The notes below the pieces were generated by a model. It saw only the letters and a program-made list of their open reading frames with translations, did no database searches and had not been told where the DNA came from. This document shows positions 28,838-37,107 of a DNA stretch of 64,000 bases, in pieces. Position numbers and translations under genes: made by a program. This DNA is from Alkalicoccobacillus porphyridii (GTDB lineage Bacteria > Bacillota > Bacilli > Bacillales > Bacillaceae_D). The DNA lies in contig NZ_VLXZ01000004.1 of the NCBI RefSeq assembly GCF_007293315.1, forward strand, positions 248,001 to 312,000, in the 5' to 3' direction. Each line of letters begins with the position of its first letter. Position 1 is the stretch's first letter.

Positions 28838-29650
28838 TTATACTCTAGTTTCTTTCAGATGATGTGCCAGCTCCATAATCATAGCACCCATTCGTTCATG
28901 TTCTGGATAAATCACTCGTTTGACCCCTTGGCTAGTTAATTCTTCTGTTGTCACTTTACCAACAGACACTGCCAACACCTGTTCATCAAAAAGGTTCAGT
29001 AATGCTTCTTTTTGATGGTTCGCTTCAGCCACTTTAAACAATTCGCGCGCTTGAATCGCTGTTGTAAAACAAACAGCCTCGTATACATGATTCATCAGCT
29101 CATCCAATAAGATAAGCACATCTTGTTCATGAACAGAGATATGCTGATATGGCAATATTTCTTCAACTTTAGCTTGTTTCTCTTCTAAAAATGCTCTTAA
29201 ACTTGGTGCATCCATTCCATGAAGTTGAACCATTACTTTTTTGTTTAGTAGATCTAGATCTTGCATGGCATTAATCAAGCCTGCAGTGGTGCCGTCCTCA
29301 TCCCTCACGTCAGGTTCGTATCCGTATTTTTTTAATACTGAAAGGGTCTTATATCCTCTAATAGCGATCGTTGATTGTTGTAGTGCTAGATGTAGCTCTT
29401 CATCAAATGATTCCTTCTCAGCCACTCTAAATAGCGTTTCGGTCCCAATCCCTGTTGTAAATACAAAAACATCGGGTTTGGACGTAACAGCTTTTTTAAA
29501 ATCAGCAGCGACGTCATGATCTGCTAAAAAAACGGTCCCCTGCAACGATCTAACTGAGCTTGTACCCCCTTGCTTTCTAATAATCGCTTGCATTTCATCC
29601 GTTTTTCGAGAAGCAGCCAATGCAATATGACAATTAGCTAAACCTTTCAT
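28838..29650 (-). CDS. Uroporphyrinogen-III synthase-like protein
   Basis: A 270-residue HemD-fold protein of two similar alpha/beta lobes: N-terminal CHIALAASRKTDEMQAIIRKQGG, central FTTGIGTETLF, and in the second half AVCFTTAIQARELF and VAVSVGKVTTEEL. It would cyclise hydroxymethylbilane to uroporphyrinogen III, but it stands alone, away from a hem operon. In bacilli such stand-alone copies occur next to the regular hemD, so it may be a paralogue with a modified role. AAGGAAGGATG precedes the ATG. Confidence 0.82.
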   Translation of the reverse strand: MKGLANCHIALAASRKTDEMQAIIRKQGGTSSVRSLQGTVFLADHDVAADFKKAVTSKPDVFVFTTGIGTETLFRVAEKESFDEELHLALQQSTIAIRGYKTLSVLKKYGYEPDVRDEDGTTAGLINAMQDLDLLNKKVMVQLHGMDAPSLRAFLEEKQAKVEEILPYQHISVHEQDVLILLDELMNHVYEAVCFTTAIQARELFKVAEANHQKEALLNLFDEQVLAVSVGKVTTEELTSQGVKRVIYPEHERMGAMIMELAHHLKETRV

Positions 29651-29778
29651 GAAAAGAACATCCTTCCTTGATACCTAGTCTTTCAGTTTGTAGCCCATTT
29701 TTATTAATCTGAATATATCATGTTTTTTGATTTTCGTTAAGTTATTATAAATAACGACTCAATACGGTATGTGAAATT

Positions 29779-29804
29779 AATAAGTTTGCCTAGGGAAACT
29801 TATT
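29779..29804 (+). promoter_or_regulatory. Perfect palindrome, MntR-like operator
   Basis: AATAAGTTT-GCCTAGGG-AAACTTATT: 9-base perfect arms around 8 bases. The TTTGCC...GGAAAC core resembles MntR operators of Bacillus. It lies about 115 bases upstream of a CDF manganese-exporter-like gene, whose B. subtilis homologue is MntR-activated. A possible promoter TAGACT-N18-TACGAT (29848-29877) lies between. Confidence 0.65.
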
Positions 29805-29917
29805 TTTCTCTTACCTAGAATGCTGTTTAAAGCTAATCATCTTGCTATAGACTCACTCGCCATCTACCTGTTACGATACGTAGGTAAAAAAAGTTTACTT
29901 AAAAGCGAGGAACATAT

Positions 29918-30802
29918 ATGGAACGTTATAGCGAATTAAAAAGAGGAGAAAAGGGAGCTTGGCTCAGTATTGTGACGTACGTTATATTATCTGTCGTTAA
30001 GCTGGTGATCGGACATCTCTATTTCTCTGAAGCCCTACGTGCTGATGGTCTTAATAACGCAACAGATATTGTTGCCTCCATCGCCGTCTTAATTGGCTTA
30101 CGTATTTCGCAAAAACCACCTGATGCCAACCACCCTTACGGACATTTCCGTGCCGAGAATATTGCCTCAATGATTACTGCTTTTATTATGGCCGTCATCG
30201 GTTTACAAGTTCTTGCGGAAGCTGGTCGGAAATTACTTTTATCAGAAACAGAAGCACCAGATATGGTAGCAGGATGGGTTGGATTTATCTGTGCAATCAT
30301 TATGTATCTGGTTTATAGATATAATAAAAAGCTAGCGAAGGAAGTAAACAGTCAAGCGCTTACGGCTGTGGCTGCAGATAATCGATCGGATGCCCTCGTT
30401 AGTATTGGAGCAACAATAGGTATTATCGCTTCACAATGGAACCTAGCGTGGATAGATACGCTAACAGCCTTTGTCATCGGAGCTCTAATCTGTTACACCG
30501 CATGGGAAATTTTTAGAAATGCGACTCATTCATTAACAGATGGCTTTCACGAACGAGATTTAAAACAATACAAAGCAAGCATAGAAGTAATTGAACACGT
30601 AGAATCTTTAAAAATCGTTAAAGCAAGGCAGGTGGGCTCCTCAATCCATGCTGACGTTGTGATTGAGGTATCTCCAGATCTAAACGTTAGAGACAGTCAT
30701 GAGATTGCAGATCAGGTGGAAGATGTGATGCGTGAGAAGCATCAAATACTAAGTACCCATGTTCATATTGAGCCATCAACAGATCATGACGAGAAACAAT
30801 AG
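29918..30802 (+). CDS. Cation diffusion facilitator, manganese exporter type (MneS/YeaB-like)
   Basis: A 294-residue CDF exporter. Six membrane helices lie in the first ~200 residues, with metal-site motifs ADGLNNATD in helix 2 and AADNRSD in helix 5. A cytoplasmic ferredoxin-like domain at about 210-290 ends in HVHIEPS. The opening MERYSELKRGEKGAWLSIVTY and HPYGHFRAENIAS closely resemble B. subtilis YeaB (MneS), which exports Mn(II). Proton antiport is the expected mechanism. The AAAGCGAGG site precedes the ATG. The palindrome upstream suggests MntR control. Confidence 0.9.
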   Translation: MERYSELKRGEKGAWLSIVTYVILSVVKLVIGHLYFSEALRADGLNNATDIVASIAVLIGLRISQKPPDANHPYGHFRAENIASMITAFIMAVIGLQVLAEAGRKLLLSETEAPDMVAGWVGFICAIIMYLVYRYNKKLAKEVNSQALTAVAADNRSDALVSIGATIGIIASQWNLAWIDTLTAFVIGALICYTAWEIFRNATHSLTDGFHERDLKQYKASIEVIEHVESLKIVKARQVGSSIHADVVIEVSPDLNVRDSHEIADQVEDVMREKHQILSTHVHIEPSTDHDEKQ

Positions 30803-30879
30803 AGACGAAACCTTTGTGTGAATCTGCTCAAGGTTTTGATATGATATTGATAAAGGCCGGCTAAAGTTTTGTTTCTCCT

Positions 30880-31680
30880 TCCACTACTCCCAAATTAGAG
30901 GCATGCCATGGGGAAGGTACCAGCGCTAACGGACGATATCCTTTTATCTCAATGAAGCTTTTTATCGAGATCACTGAAAAAGCCATCTAAAAATGAGCTC
31001 ATGTTCCCGATCAGACAAAATGATCAACATTCCTATTAAAGAGGATTGGCTACGCTTGCTGGTTTCCGCGCATGCCCTACCTATCGCGCATTTTCCATTC
31101 GTGGCGTGGGGGATGGTGACTGGATTGGCTGTGCTTACCGACTTACGCACTCGAGTTTAGATCGTCTTCCGATGAATTTCTTGCTAATAGCTCCTGCTTC
31201 TCTTGGTATGTAGGATTATTCTCTTGGTGCAGCTCTTGCTTCTTGCTATATCATCAGTTTCTCTTGGTATACAGGCCTTTTCTCTTGCTATGAGCTCTTG
31301 CTTCTTGTTATATCATCAGCTTCTCTTGGTATGCAGACCTTTACTCTTGCTATGAGCTCTTGCTTCTTGCTACATCTACCGCTTCTCTTGGTATGCAGGT
31401 TTTTCCTCTTGCTATGAGCTCTTGCTTCTTGCTACATCTACCGCTCCTCTTGGTATGCAGACTTTTTTCGCTTTCCTCCCGATGTATCTACCTCTCTTTC
31501 CCGATACCCTTGTGACAAGAGGTACATTGTTCATTTTCCACGTCATTAATCTAGCATTTATTTTTAAGGTAAAACGTCTTTTTCAGTGGCCTCCTGTTCA
31601 TCCCGCAGGTGTCGTCCCTGCATTTTCGTCCGCTTGATTAGATAGGTATTGGAATTAGTATTACACAATAATGTGGACTT
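30880..31680. repeat. Composite interspersed repeat, locus 3, with tandem array
   Basis: This gene-free gap (about 1.2 kb) holds a diverged copy of the family. A segment near 30,990-31,040 reads GAGCTCATGTTCCCGATCAG with no 130-bp core inserted. The ATCCCGCAGGTGT / TTTTCGTCCGCTTG end module is at 31,567-31,670. A 62-bp tandem array sits between them. No gene is convincing. Confidence 0.6.
31199..31470 (+). repeat. 62-bp tandem repeat array, about 4.4 units
   Basis: TCTCTTGGTAT recurs at 31199, 31260, 31322, 31384 and (as TCCTCTTGGTAT) 31446, so the period is 61-62 bases. Each unit also holds GAGCTCTTGCTTCTTGCTA. The units are 80-95% alike, pyrimidine-rich on the plus strand, and not separated by unique spacers. 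Confidence 0.85.
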
Positions 31681-31726
31681 GACCGAAGATACAGGTATAA
31701 AAACACGCTCGGACTGTGTGTTCCCC

Positions 31727-31779
31727 AAAAAAGAGCTGAACGATTGTGTGTACTTAACCACATCATCGTTCAGCTCTTT
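31727..31779. terminator. Orphan strong hairpin with T tail on the minus strand
   Basis: AAAGAGCTGAACGAT and ATCGTTCAGCTCTTT form a 15-bp perfect stem with a small inner TGTG/CACA pairing. On the minus strand it runs into TTTTTT. No annotated gene ends here on either strand. Confidence 0.55.
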
Positions 31780-31952
31780 AATGTTGAAAGTAAAAAAACT
31801 ACTCTCCATTACTCATTCTCAATCATTTAAAACCATTCACGAGGCATAGAGTAGTTCCCTTTTCTTTTGCAATCGTTATTGTACGATCTTAGAATATTTG
31901 TTACCTACCAAGAAAATTAAATGTTTAGACAATTTTGAACCGGGTACAAATG

Positions 31953-31976
31953 AAAAAACGGGGCTAGACGCCCCGC
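31953..31976 (-). terminator. Terminator of the 3D-domain protein gene
   Basis: CGGGGC-GTCTA-GCCCCG hairpin followed by TTTTTT on the minus strand, right after the stop codon. Confidence 0.85.
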
Positions 31977-31987
31977 TTCCACAAAAA

Positions 31988-33007
31988 TTAATCTAAAATG
32001 GTTACACTGATTGACTGACGTCCAAATTGAACGGCTTCATCGTGTGATTGCATATATAGATCTACTTTATTTCCGTTAATTGCACCACCGGTATCACCAG
32101 CAATGGCTTCACCGTATCCTTCAACGTATACTCTTGAACCAAGAGGAATTACGTTTGGATCTACTGCAATAACTTTCTGATTAGGGTTTGCATTTAAATC
32201 AATCCCTGTAGCTGTTACACCCGTGCAACCCGCACAGTTTGCTGTATAAGCTGTTGCTTCTACTTGCAATGTTTGGCCGCTTTCTTGTTGTGCTGATTGT
32301 TCACTTTCTTCTGCTTGAGACTGACTTGAAACCTCTTCACTAGCAGGTTCTGATTGCTCAGCTGGCTCTGCAGCTTCTTCTGCTGGTGCTGATTCTTCTG
32401 ATTGAACTTCCTCTGATTGTTGCTCAGTAGTGGTTTCCTGAGCTTGATCAGATGTTACCTCTTCTGATTTTGTTTCCGTTTCTTGCTTCACTACTTTTTC
32501 AGCTTGCGTATAGTAAAGTTCTTTGAACGTTTTTGGTCCAGCAATTCCGTCTACCGAAAGACCATGATCAGATTGGAATGATTTAACAGCCTCTTCAGTA
32601 ATAGGTCCAAATATGCCATCTTGGCCTCCATTTAAGAAACCTTGATCAATTAGTTGAGATTGCAATTCCTCTACTAGTTCACCTTGATCGCCTTCAGAAA
32701 GGACATGGAGTGCTCCTACTGTTTGGGCTCCAGCAATACCATCTTGCTCCAAGCCATGTTGCTTTTGAAATGCTTTTACAGCTTCAAACGTTTCAGCTGT
32801 AAAGGAACCATTTATATCTTTTGAAAAGAATCCTTTTTCAGTTAGAAGCTCTTGGAGCTGCTCAACCTGCTCTCCTTTTTCACCCTTATGTAGGGCATCA
32901 AAGCTGCTTGCCTCTGAGATGCTTGGTGAAGCAAATAAGACAAATCCAGCTGTCGCTACCGGTAGTGTTACATACCTTAGTGTTTTAAATGGAATTTTAG
33001 CATTCAT
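31988..33007 (-). CDS. Secreted peptidoglycan-binding protein with C-terminal 3D domain
   Basis: A 339-residue exported protein. It has a signal peptide (ends near SEA, residue 34), two PG_binding_1 domains at about 38-90 and 100-155 (each with the GxxGxxVxxLQ..L start), a Glu/Gln/Ser-rich linker at about 165-245, and a C-terminal 3D domain (EATAYTANCAGCTG ... VIPLGSRVYVEGYG ... AGDTGGAINGNKVDLYM). The three conserved Asp of 3D domains are in DPN, GDTGG and KVDLY. This is the fold of MltA/RpfB-type lytic transglycosylases. AAAGGAGG before the ATG at 33007 fixes the start. Confidence 0.9.
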   Translation of the reverse strand: MNAKIPFKTLRYVTLPVATAGFVLFASPSISEASSFDALHKGEKGEQVEQLQELLTEKGFFSKDINGSFTAETFEAVKAFQKQHGLEQDGIAGAQTVGALHVLSEGDQGELVEELQSQLIDQGFLNGGQDGIFGPITEEAVKSFQSDHGLSVDGIAGPKTFKELYYTQAEKVVKQETETKSEEVTSDQAQETTTEQQSEEVQSEESAPAEEAAEPAEQSEPASEEVSSQSQAEESEQSAQQESGQTLQVEATAYTANCAGCTGVTATGIDLNANPNQKVIAVDPNVIPLGSRVYVEGYGEAIAGDTGGAINGNKVDLYMQSHDEAVQFGRQSISVTILD

Positions 33008-33183
33008 TGTGCCAACCTCCTTTGATTTCAACCACTGTTGCATACAGTACCAGTCACTTTAGAATCTATCAATGCTTTAGTGACCTACTTAAATGAATTG
33101 AAATCTGAATGTAACAAAAGTCAAAGGAGGGACATCTTCTTTCCATAAATTAGGTTTTGGGACTTGCGTTTTTTAGAGATTTA

Positions 33184-33325
33184 CACACAATTTGCGTTAA
33201 GAAGTCCACAATTGCATAATAAATGACGGAATAGCCCCGTCTTACGCCTATTTCTGACGTAAATTTAACCAATACAGCAAATTTCGCCCCTTTCTTCTGG
33301 CTTTTACATGTCACACATGTAACCG
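33184..33325. other. Structured gene-free stretch with three short hairpins
   Basis: The 366-base gap upstream of the 3D-domain gene contains three perfect short inverted repeats in a row: TTACATG-TCACA-CATGTAA (33304-33322), GACGG-N7-CCGTC (33225-33241) and TTACG-N11-CGTAA (33242-33262). I could not match it to a known riboswitch. A minus-strand reading frame across it (33150-33389) overlaps the next gene and looks accidental. Confidence 0.4.
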
Positions 33326-33373
33326 GACTGTTATAATTCCTATCATTCGACAAGCTGATTTTTAGATTATGTA

Positions 33374-33754
33374 TTACCGATTTCTCCATCTACCTGACGT
33401 AATCAATGACATATGCGCTGTTTTAATAGATGGGTAGACATAAACAAGTGCCTTTGTCACTGCTTGTCTACGATAAACATTGATCACGAGACGATCGTAA
33501 TCATTTGCAAGCTCATCGCCAATGTAACCTTCTAGTGCATCAATTTTATGTAGTACTTCATCTCTTACTTCATATAATTCGCCCCAAACAACTTGATCTG
33601 TTTCCATCTCTACACAAACAGTAGGATAACCTAAGCTTGTATCATATAACTCTCCATATATGTAACAGTTTGCATCCAGAAGAACAGAGCCTGCTAATAA
33701 ATGACTGTTTGATTCATTTTTTAATAGTGTTCCATATACAAAAACCGTAGGCAC
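33374..33754 (-). CDS. Gamma-glutamylcyclotransferase family protein (YtfP type)
   Basis: A 126-residue small GGCT-fold protein beginning MPTVFVYGTLLKNESNSHLL. YGTL is the substrate-loop motif, and the following LYDTSLGYPTVCVE and EVRDEVLHKIDALEGY contain the conserved Glu. These proteins handle gamma-glutamyl groups or are housekeeping proteins of unclear activity. The related but distinct YGSN-type paralogue lies at 4852. GAAGGATGA precedes the ATG. Confidence 0.85.
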   Translation of the reverse strand: MPTVFVYGTLLKNESNSHLLAGSVLLDANCYIYGELYDTSLGYPTVCVEMETDQVVWGELYEVRDEVLHKIDALEGYIGDELANDYDRLVINVYRRQAVTKALVYVYPSIKTAHMSLITSGRWRNR

Positions 33755-33840
33755 ATGTCATCATCCTTCTTTATTCTTATTCTTAATACGGTATCAGATT
33801 TTCTGAATATTGCATAGGTTGTATATGAAAGAGGTGACCT

Positions 33841-34566
33841 ATGATTTATTCATATACTGATGTATTAGCTGAGTTCGGAGTTGGAAGTGCTCATCCTGGT
33901 GGTTTTCTTCTTACTAAAGAATTACTAAGTACACTGCCAATCAAAAAAGAAAACCGCATATTGGATTGTGGATGCGGAACTGGCCAGACTGCTTCCTATC
34001 TTTCTTCCACCTTTCATTGTGACGTTACAGCAATCGACGCCCATCCTGTGATGATTGAAAAGGCAAGGAACCGCTTTAATGCAGAGGATCAGTCCACTAG
34101 ATTAATTAAAGCCAGTATTGAAGCCATGCCCTTACCTGATCTTACGTTTGACATCTTAATTTCGGAATCAGCTGCCGTATTCACAGATTTAGGACGTACA
34201 TTGCGTGAGTATGCAAGGGTATTGAAGCCAGAAGGAACTTTATTATTAAATGAGATGGTGCTATTAGAGCCGCTTAAGGAAGAGGAAGAATTAAAAATAA
34301 AGGATATGTATGGTGTGAACGAATTACTATATACAGATGAGTGGCTAAAGAGATTGTCTGAGGTCGGCTTCTCAACCATTCATTCGTGTCTGGCGAGTCC
34401 TGTTTCTTCTCTACTGGATCAACAACAGGACCGTGGGAATGATTTTTTTCCGTCAGATGAAATTAACCCACACTTTCACGAATTACTAGCCAAACATCAG
34501 CAATTAAGCCGAACCTTTGCTTCAAAACTCGGATTTCTTTTAGTTATTGCAGAGAGAAAGAAATAA
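33841..34566 (+). CDS. Class I SAM-dependent methyltransferase
   Basis: A 241-residue Rossmann-fold methyltransferase. Motif I is ILDCGCGTGQTASYLS near residue 40, the acidic residue binding SAM ribose follows in VTAIDAHPVM, and motif IV-like LTFDILISESAAVF is near residue 100. MLNEMVLLEP resembles sterol/menaquinone methyltransferase-like folds. The substrate is unknown. GAAAGAGGTG precedes the ATG. Transcribed alone, divergent from the GGCT gene. Confidence 0.88.
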   Translation: MIYSYTDVLAEFGVGSAHPGGFLLTKELLSTLPIKKENRILDCGCGTGQTASYLSSTFHCDVTAIDAHPVMIEKARNRFNAEDQSTRLIKASIEAMPLPDLTFDILISESAAVFTDLGRTLREYARVLKPEGTLLLNEMVLLEPLKEEEELKIKDMYGVNELLYTDEWLKRLSEVGFSTIHSCLASPVSSLLDQQQDRGNDFFPSDEINPHFHELLAKHQQLSRTFASKLGFLLVIAERKK

Positions 34567-34669
34567 CATCGCAATCATGAGAAGCGGAGTGTATTTCTGA
34601 AGCGCATCCTTCCTCTACCCTTTCTAATATGGAACACCCAAATGAAAGGGTTGGAGGTTACCTAATTAT

Positions 34670-34770
34670 CAGTGCTACGCCGCCGCTCTCGAAAATGTAG
34701 GCACGCCTACCGCGGGAGTACTTAAGCTAACGGGCAATGCCCTTTTAACTTAATGAACCTTTTCACCGAG
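34670..34770 (+). repeat. Composite interspersed repeat, locus 4 (fragment)
   Basis: GCCGCTCTCGAAAATGTAGGCACGCCTACCGCGGGAG-type module, matching the GC-rich end module of loci 1, 5 and 6, but without the 130-bp core. It lies in the 433-base gap before gnd. A second feature in the gap is a hairpin near 34,853-34,894 (AAGCTTCTT ... AAGAAG) with only a weak T tail. Confidence 0.55.
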
Positions 34771-34999
34771 TCCAGAGTATGTGGCGAACCATTCTACTGC
34801 ATCGTTCGTCTTTTTATCAGAAAGATGTACTCTCAGGCACTTTCTTATGGAAAAAAGCTTCTTGAAATGACGTTTTTTATTTCATTTAAGAAGTTTCTCT
34901 TCTTTCATTTGTTAAAGCTTGATAGCTTGAGCAGACTTACCCGTTGTGGTATGTTCATTAAGATAGATATTACGCACGCAGGAAGGAAGAACTTGATCC

Positions 35000-36409
35000 A
35001 TGGAAAAACAAAACATTGGCATTATCGGTGTTGGTGTAATGGGCAAAAGCCTTGCCATTAATCTTGAAGGCAACGGGTACTCTGTATCAATGTATGATGT
35101 GTCACGTGAGCGAGTAAAGAAAGTGATTGAATTAGAAAAAAGAGATCGACTAGTTGGTACATATAGTATTGAAGAATTTGTTGCATCATTAGAATCACCA
35201 AGAAAAATCCTTTTAATGGTACAAGCAGGAGCAGTAACGGATTCAGTCATTGATGAATTGGTTCCCCACTTAGACGAAAAGGATATTATTATGGATGGAG
35301 GAAATACCTTTTACACAGATACCATCCGCAGAAGTAAAGCACTTGCCGAACACGGCATTCATTTTATTGGTACTGGGGTCTCAGGTGGCGAGGAAGGTGC
35401 ATTAAAAGGTCCTTCTATTATGCCTGGAGGGCAGAAGGAAGCCTACGAGTTAGTTAAACCAATATTCGAGAAAATTGCAGCGAAAGTGAATGGCGAGCCA
35501 TGCACAACATACATTGGACCAGATGGTGCTGGACACTACGTAAAGATGGTTCATAACGGAATTGAATACGGAGACATGCAATTAATATGTGAAGCTTATT
35601 GGTTAATGAAGCAGCATCTTGGTCTATCCGCAGATGAACTGCACCAAATTTTCCATGAATGGAATCAAGGTGAGTTAGATAGTTATTTAATTGAAATAAC
35701 AGCAAATATCTTTACCAAGGTAGATGAAAAAACCGGGGAACCACTGGTTGATATGATTCTAGATACAGCAGCTCAAAAAGGCACAGGTAAGTGGACAAGT
35801 CAGAGCTCACTAGATCTCGGAGTACCTTTGCCTGTTATTACGGAATCTGTATTTGCCCGCTTCATATCATCAATCAAAGAAGAACGAGTCCATGCAAGCT
35901 CTGTCCTTCCAAAGCCTGCTGGTCAATTCTCTGAGGCAACAAAAGAAAAATGGGTTGAAGCTATTCGTCAAGCCTTGTACTTTAGCAAGGTGCTTTCCTA
36001 TGCGCAAGGTTTTTCTCAATTAAAAGTCGCGTCGAAGGAATTTAATTGGGATTTGCAATACGGCCATATTGCCAGTATTTTTAGAGGTGGTTGCATTATT
36101 CGTGCACGTTTCTTGCAGAACATAATGGACGCGTATGAGAATAACCCAGAGTTGGACAACCTGCTGCTTGATCCGTACTTTATTGGCATAGCCGAGAAGT
36201 ATCAGCAGTCCTTACGAGATATTGTATCATTGTCTGCCCAAACAGGGTTGCCTACACCAGGATTCTCAAGCGCCCTTTCCTACTATGATAGTTATCGCTC
36301 GGCAAAACTACCGGCTAACTTGCTCCAGGCACAACGTGATTATTTCGGTGCCCATACGTACAAACGAATTGATGATGAGAAGATTTACCACACAAATTGG
36401 CTTGAATAG
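35000..36409 (+). CDS. gnd: 6-phosphogluconate dehydrogenase (NADP-dependent, decarboxylating)
   Basis: A 469-residue enzyme of the oxidative pentose phosphate pathway, oxidising 6-phosphogluconate to ribulose-5-phosphate and CO2. The NADP-binding [16 protein letters not shown] is at the N terminus. [21 protein letters not shown] and [19 protein letters not shown] (catalytic Lys) are in the middle. The C terminus has the usual GAHTYKRID tail. Length is normal. It is convergent with zwf, which provides the previous step, and the two are separated by a terminator pair and a repeat. Confidence 0.97.
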   Translation: MEKQNIGIIGVGVMGKSLAINLEGNGYSVSMYDVSRERVKKVIELEKRDRLVGTYSIEEFVASLESPRKILLMVQAGAVTDSVIDELVPHLDEKDIIMDGGNTFYTDTIRRSKALAEHGIHFIGTGVSGGEEGALKGPSIMPGGQKEAYELVKPIFEKIAAKVNGEPCTTYIGPDGAGHYVKMVHNGIEYGDMQLICEAYWLMKQHLGLSADELHQIFHEWNQGELDSYLIEITANIFTKVDEKTGEPLVDMILDTAAQKGTGKWTSQSSLDLGVPLPVITESVFARFISSIKEERVHASSVLPKPAGQFSEATKEKWVEAIRQALYFSKVLSYAQGFSQLKVASKEFNWDLQYGHIASIFRGGCIIRARFLQNIMDAYENNPELDNLLLDPYFIGIAEKYQQSLRDIVSLSAQTGLPTPGFSSALSYYDSYRSAKLPANLLQAQRDYFGAHTYKRIDDEKIYHTNWLE

Positions 36410-36436
36410 TTTAAAAAGTCCTCAGTAAGAGGGGTT

Positions 36437-36488
36437 AAGCTTGTCGACTAGGTCTCGTTTAAAGAGACAAATCGGCAAGCTTTTTTTT
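36437..36488 (+). terminator. gnd terminator
   Basis: AAGCTTGTCGA ... TCGGCAAGCTT hairpin with an inner GTCTC/GAGAC stem, followed by eight T. Confidence 0.9.
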
Positions 36489-36544
36489 AAATAGTTGGAT
36501 CATGTGCATTACATGTGCCTAAACAACAAAACGTCCTTAATATT

Positions 36545-36985
36545 GTTTAAATAATAATTCCATTACCTATTTAAAACAAGCGGACGAAAATGGCAGGCCG
36601 ATACCTGCGAGATAATAAACAAGTGGCACTGAAAAAGTCCGCTAGAAATGAGCTCCTTGCACCGCTACAGGAGAACCCTACGCACCCGCAAGAACGGTCT
36701 CAGCCCTCGAAGCGGAAAACCACCACTTCGATGTCGGTCTGCCGCGTTCTGTTCCGCAGGGAGTCTACGGGTTCTCCTTTCGCTTCTGTTCTAATCAAAC
36801 AAATGACGAACGATCTTTTTAATGAAATGAGAGCTATTTTGTTGTTAGAACATTCACTATCATATAAAGCTTCTTTTACAATAGCCTCGTTAGAAAAGTT
36901 CAATGAGATCAATCGACGTAGTCGGGTCAGCTCTTTCTCTCCCCCTCGGGTAAGTGCCCCATTTTTGGAGAGGCAGCCGGAGAAA
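36545..36985. repeat. Composite interspersed repeat, locus 5
   Basis: It fills most of the 698-base gap between gnd and zwf. The CGGACGAAAATGG end module appears inverted at 36,570-36,600, followed by the ~130-bp core at 36,659-36,788, then TAATCAAACAAATGACGAAC as at locus 6, and finally the GC-rich end module inverted at 36,925-36,985 (containing GTGCCCCATTTTTGG). Confidence 0.65.
36659..36788 (+). repeat. ~130-bp MITE-like core repeat, copy 3
   Basis: Starts GCACCGCTACAGGAG and ends near GTTCTCCTTTCGC. The internal TCAGCCCTCGAAGCGGAAAA is shared with the other three copies. Confidence 0.7.
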
Positions 36986-37033
36986 CTAATTTACACATAA
37001 GCATGGACTATATCAAAAGAACATCCTTTAAAT

Positions 37034-37082
37034 AAAAAAGTCAGCTGATTACCTCTTAAGGAAAGAGTTTATCAGCTGACTA
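37034..37082 (-). terminator. zwf terminator
   Basis: GTCAGCTGAT ... ATCAGCTGAC perfect outer stem with an inner CTCTT/AAGAG pairing. A T run follows on the minus strand. Confidence 0.85.
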
Positions 37083-37107
37083 TAGGTTACTTCGGAGGTA
37101 TTTCTAG

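Noticed and set aside
31199-31470. Regular repeats that could suggest a CRISPR array
   Set aside because: The 62-bp period is continuous: there are no short repeats with unique spacers, and no cas genes are nearby.
30803-31987. Hidden small gene in the 1.2-kb gap
   Set aside because: All frames there are short, lack binding sites and cross repeat modules or the tandem array.
33008-33373. c-di-AMP (ydaO) riboswitch before the cell-wall protein gene
   Set aside because: Cell-wall hydrolase genes often have one, but the conserved ydaO segments I know are not in this leader.
33150-33389. 79-residue minus-strand reading frame
   Set aside because: It overlaps the start of the next gene's 3' end, has no ribosome binding site, odd composition, and runs through three hairpins; probably not coding.
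36590-37000. 136-residue plus-strand reading frame between gnd and zwf
   Set aside because: It is the translated composite repeat; similar frames arise at the other copies.
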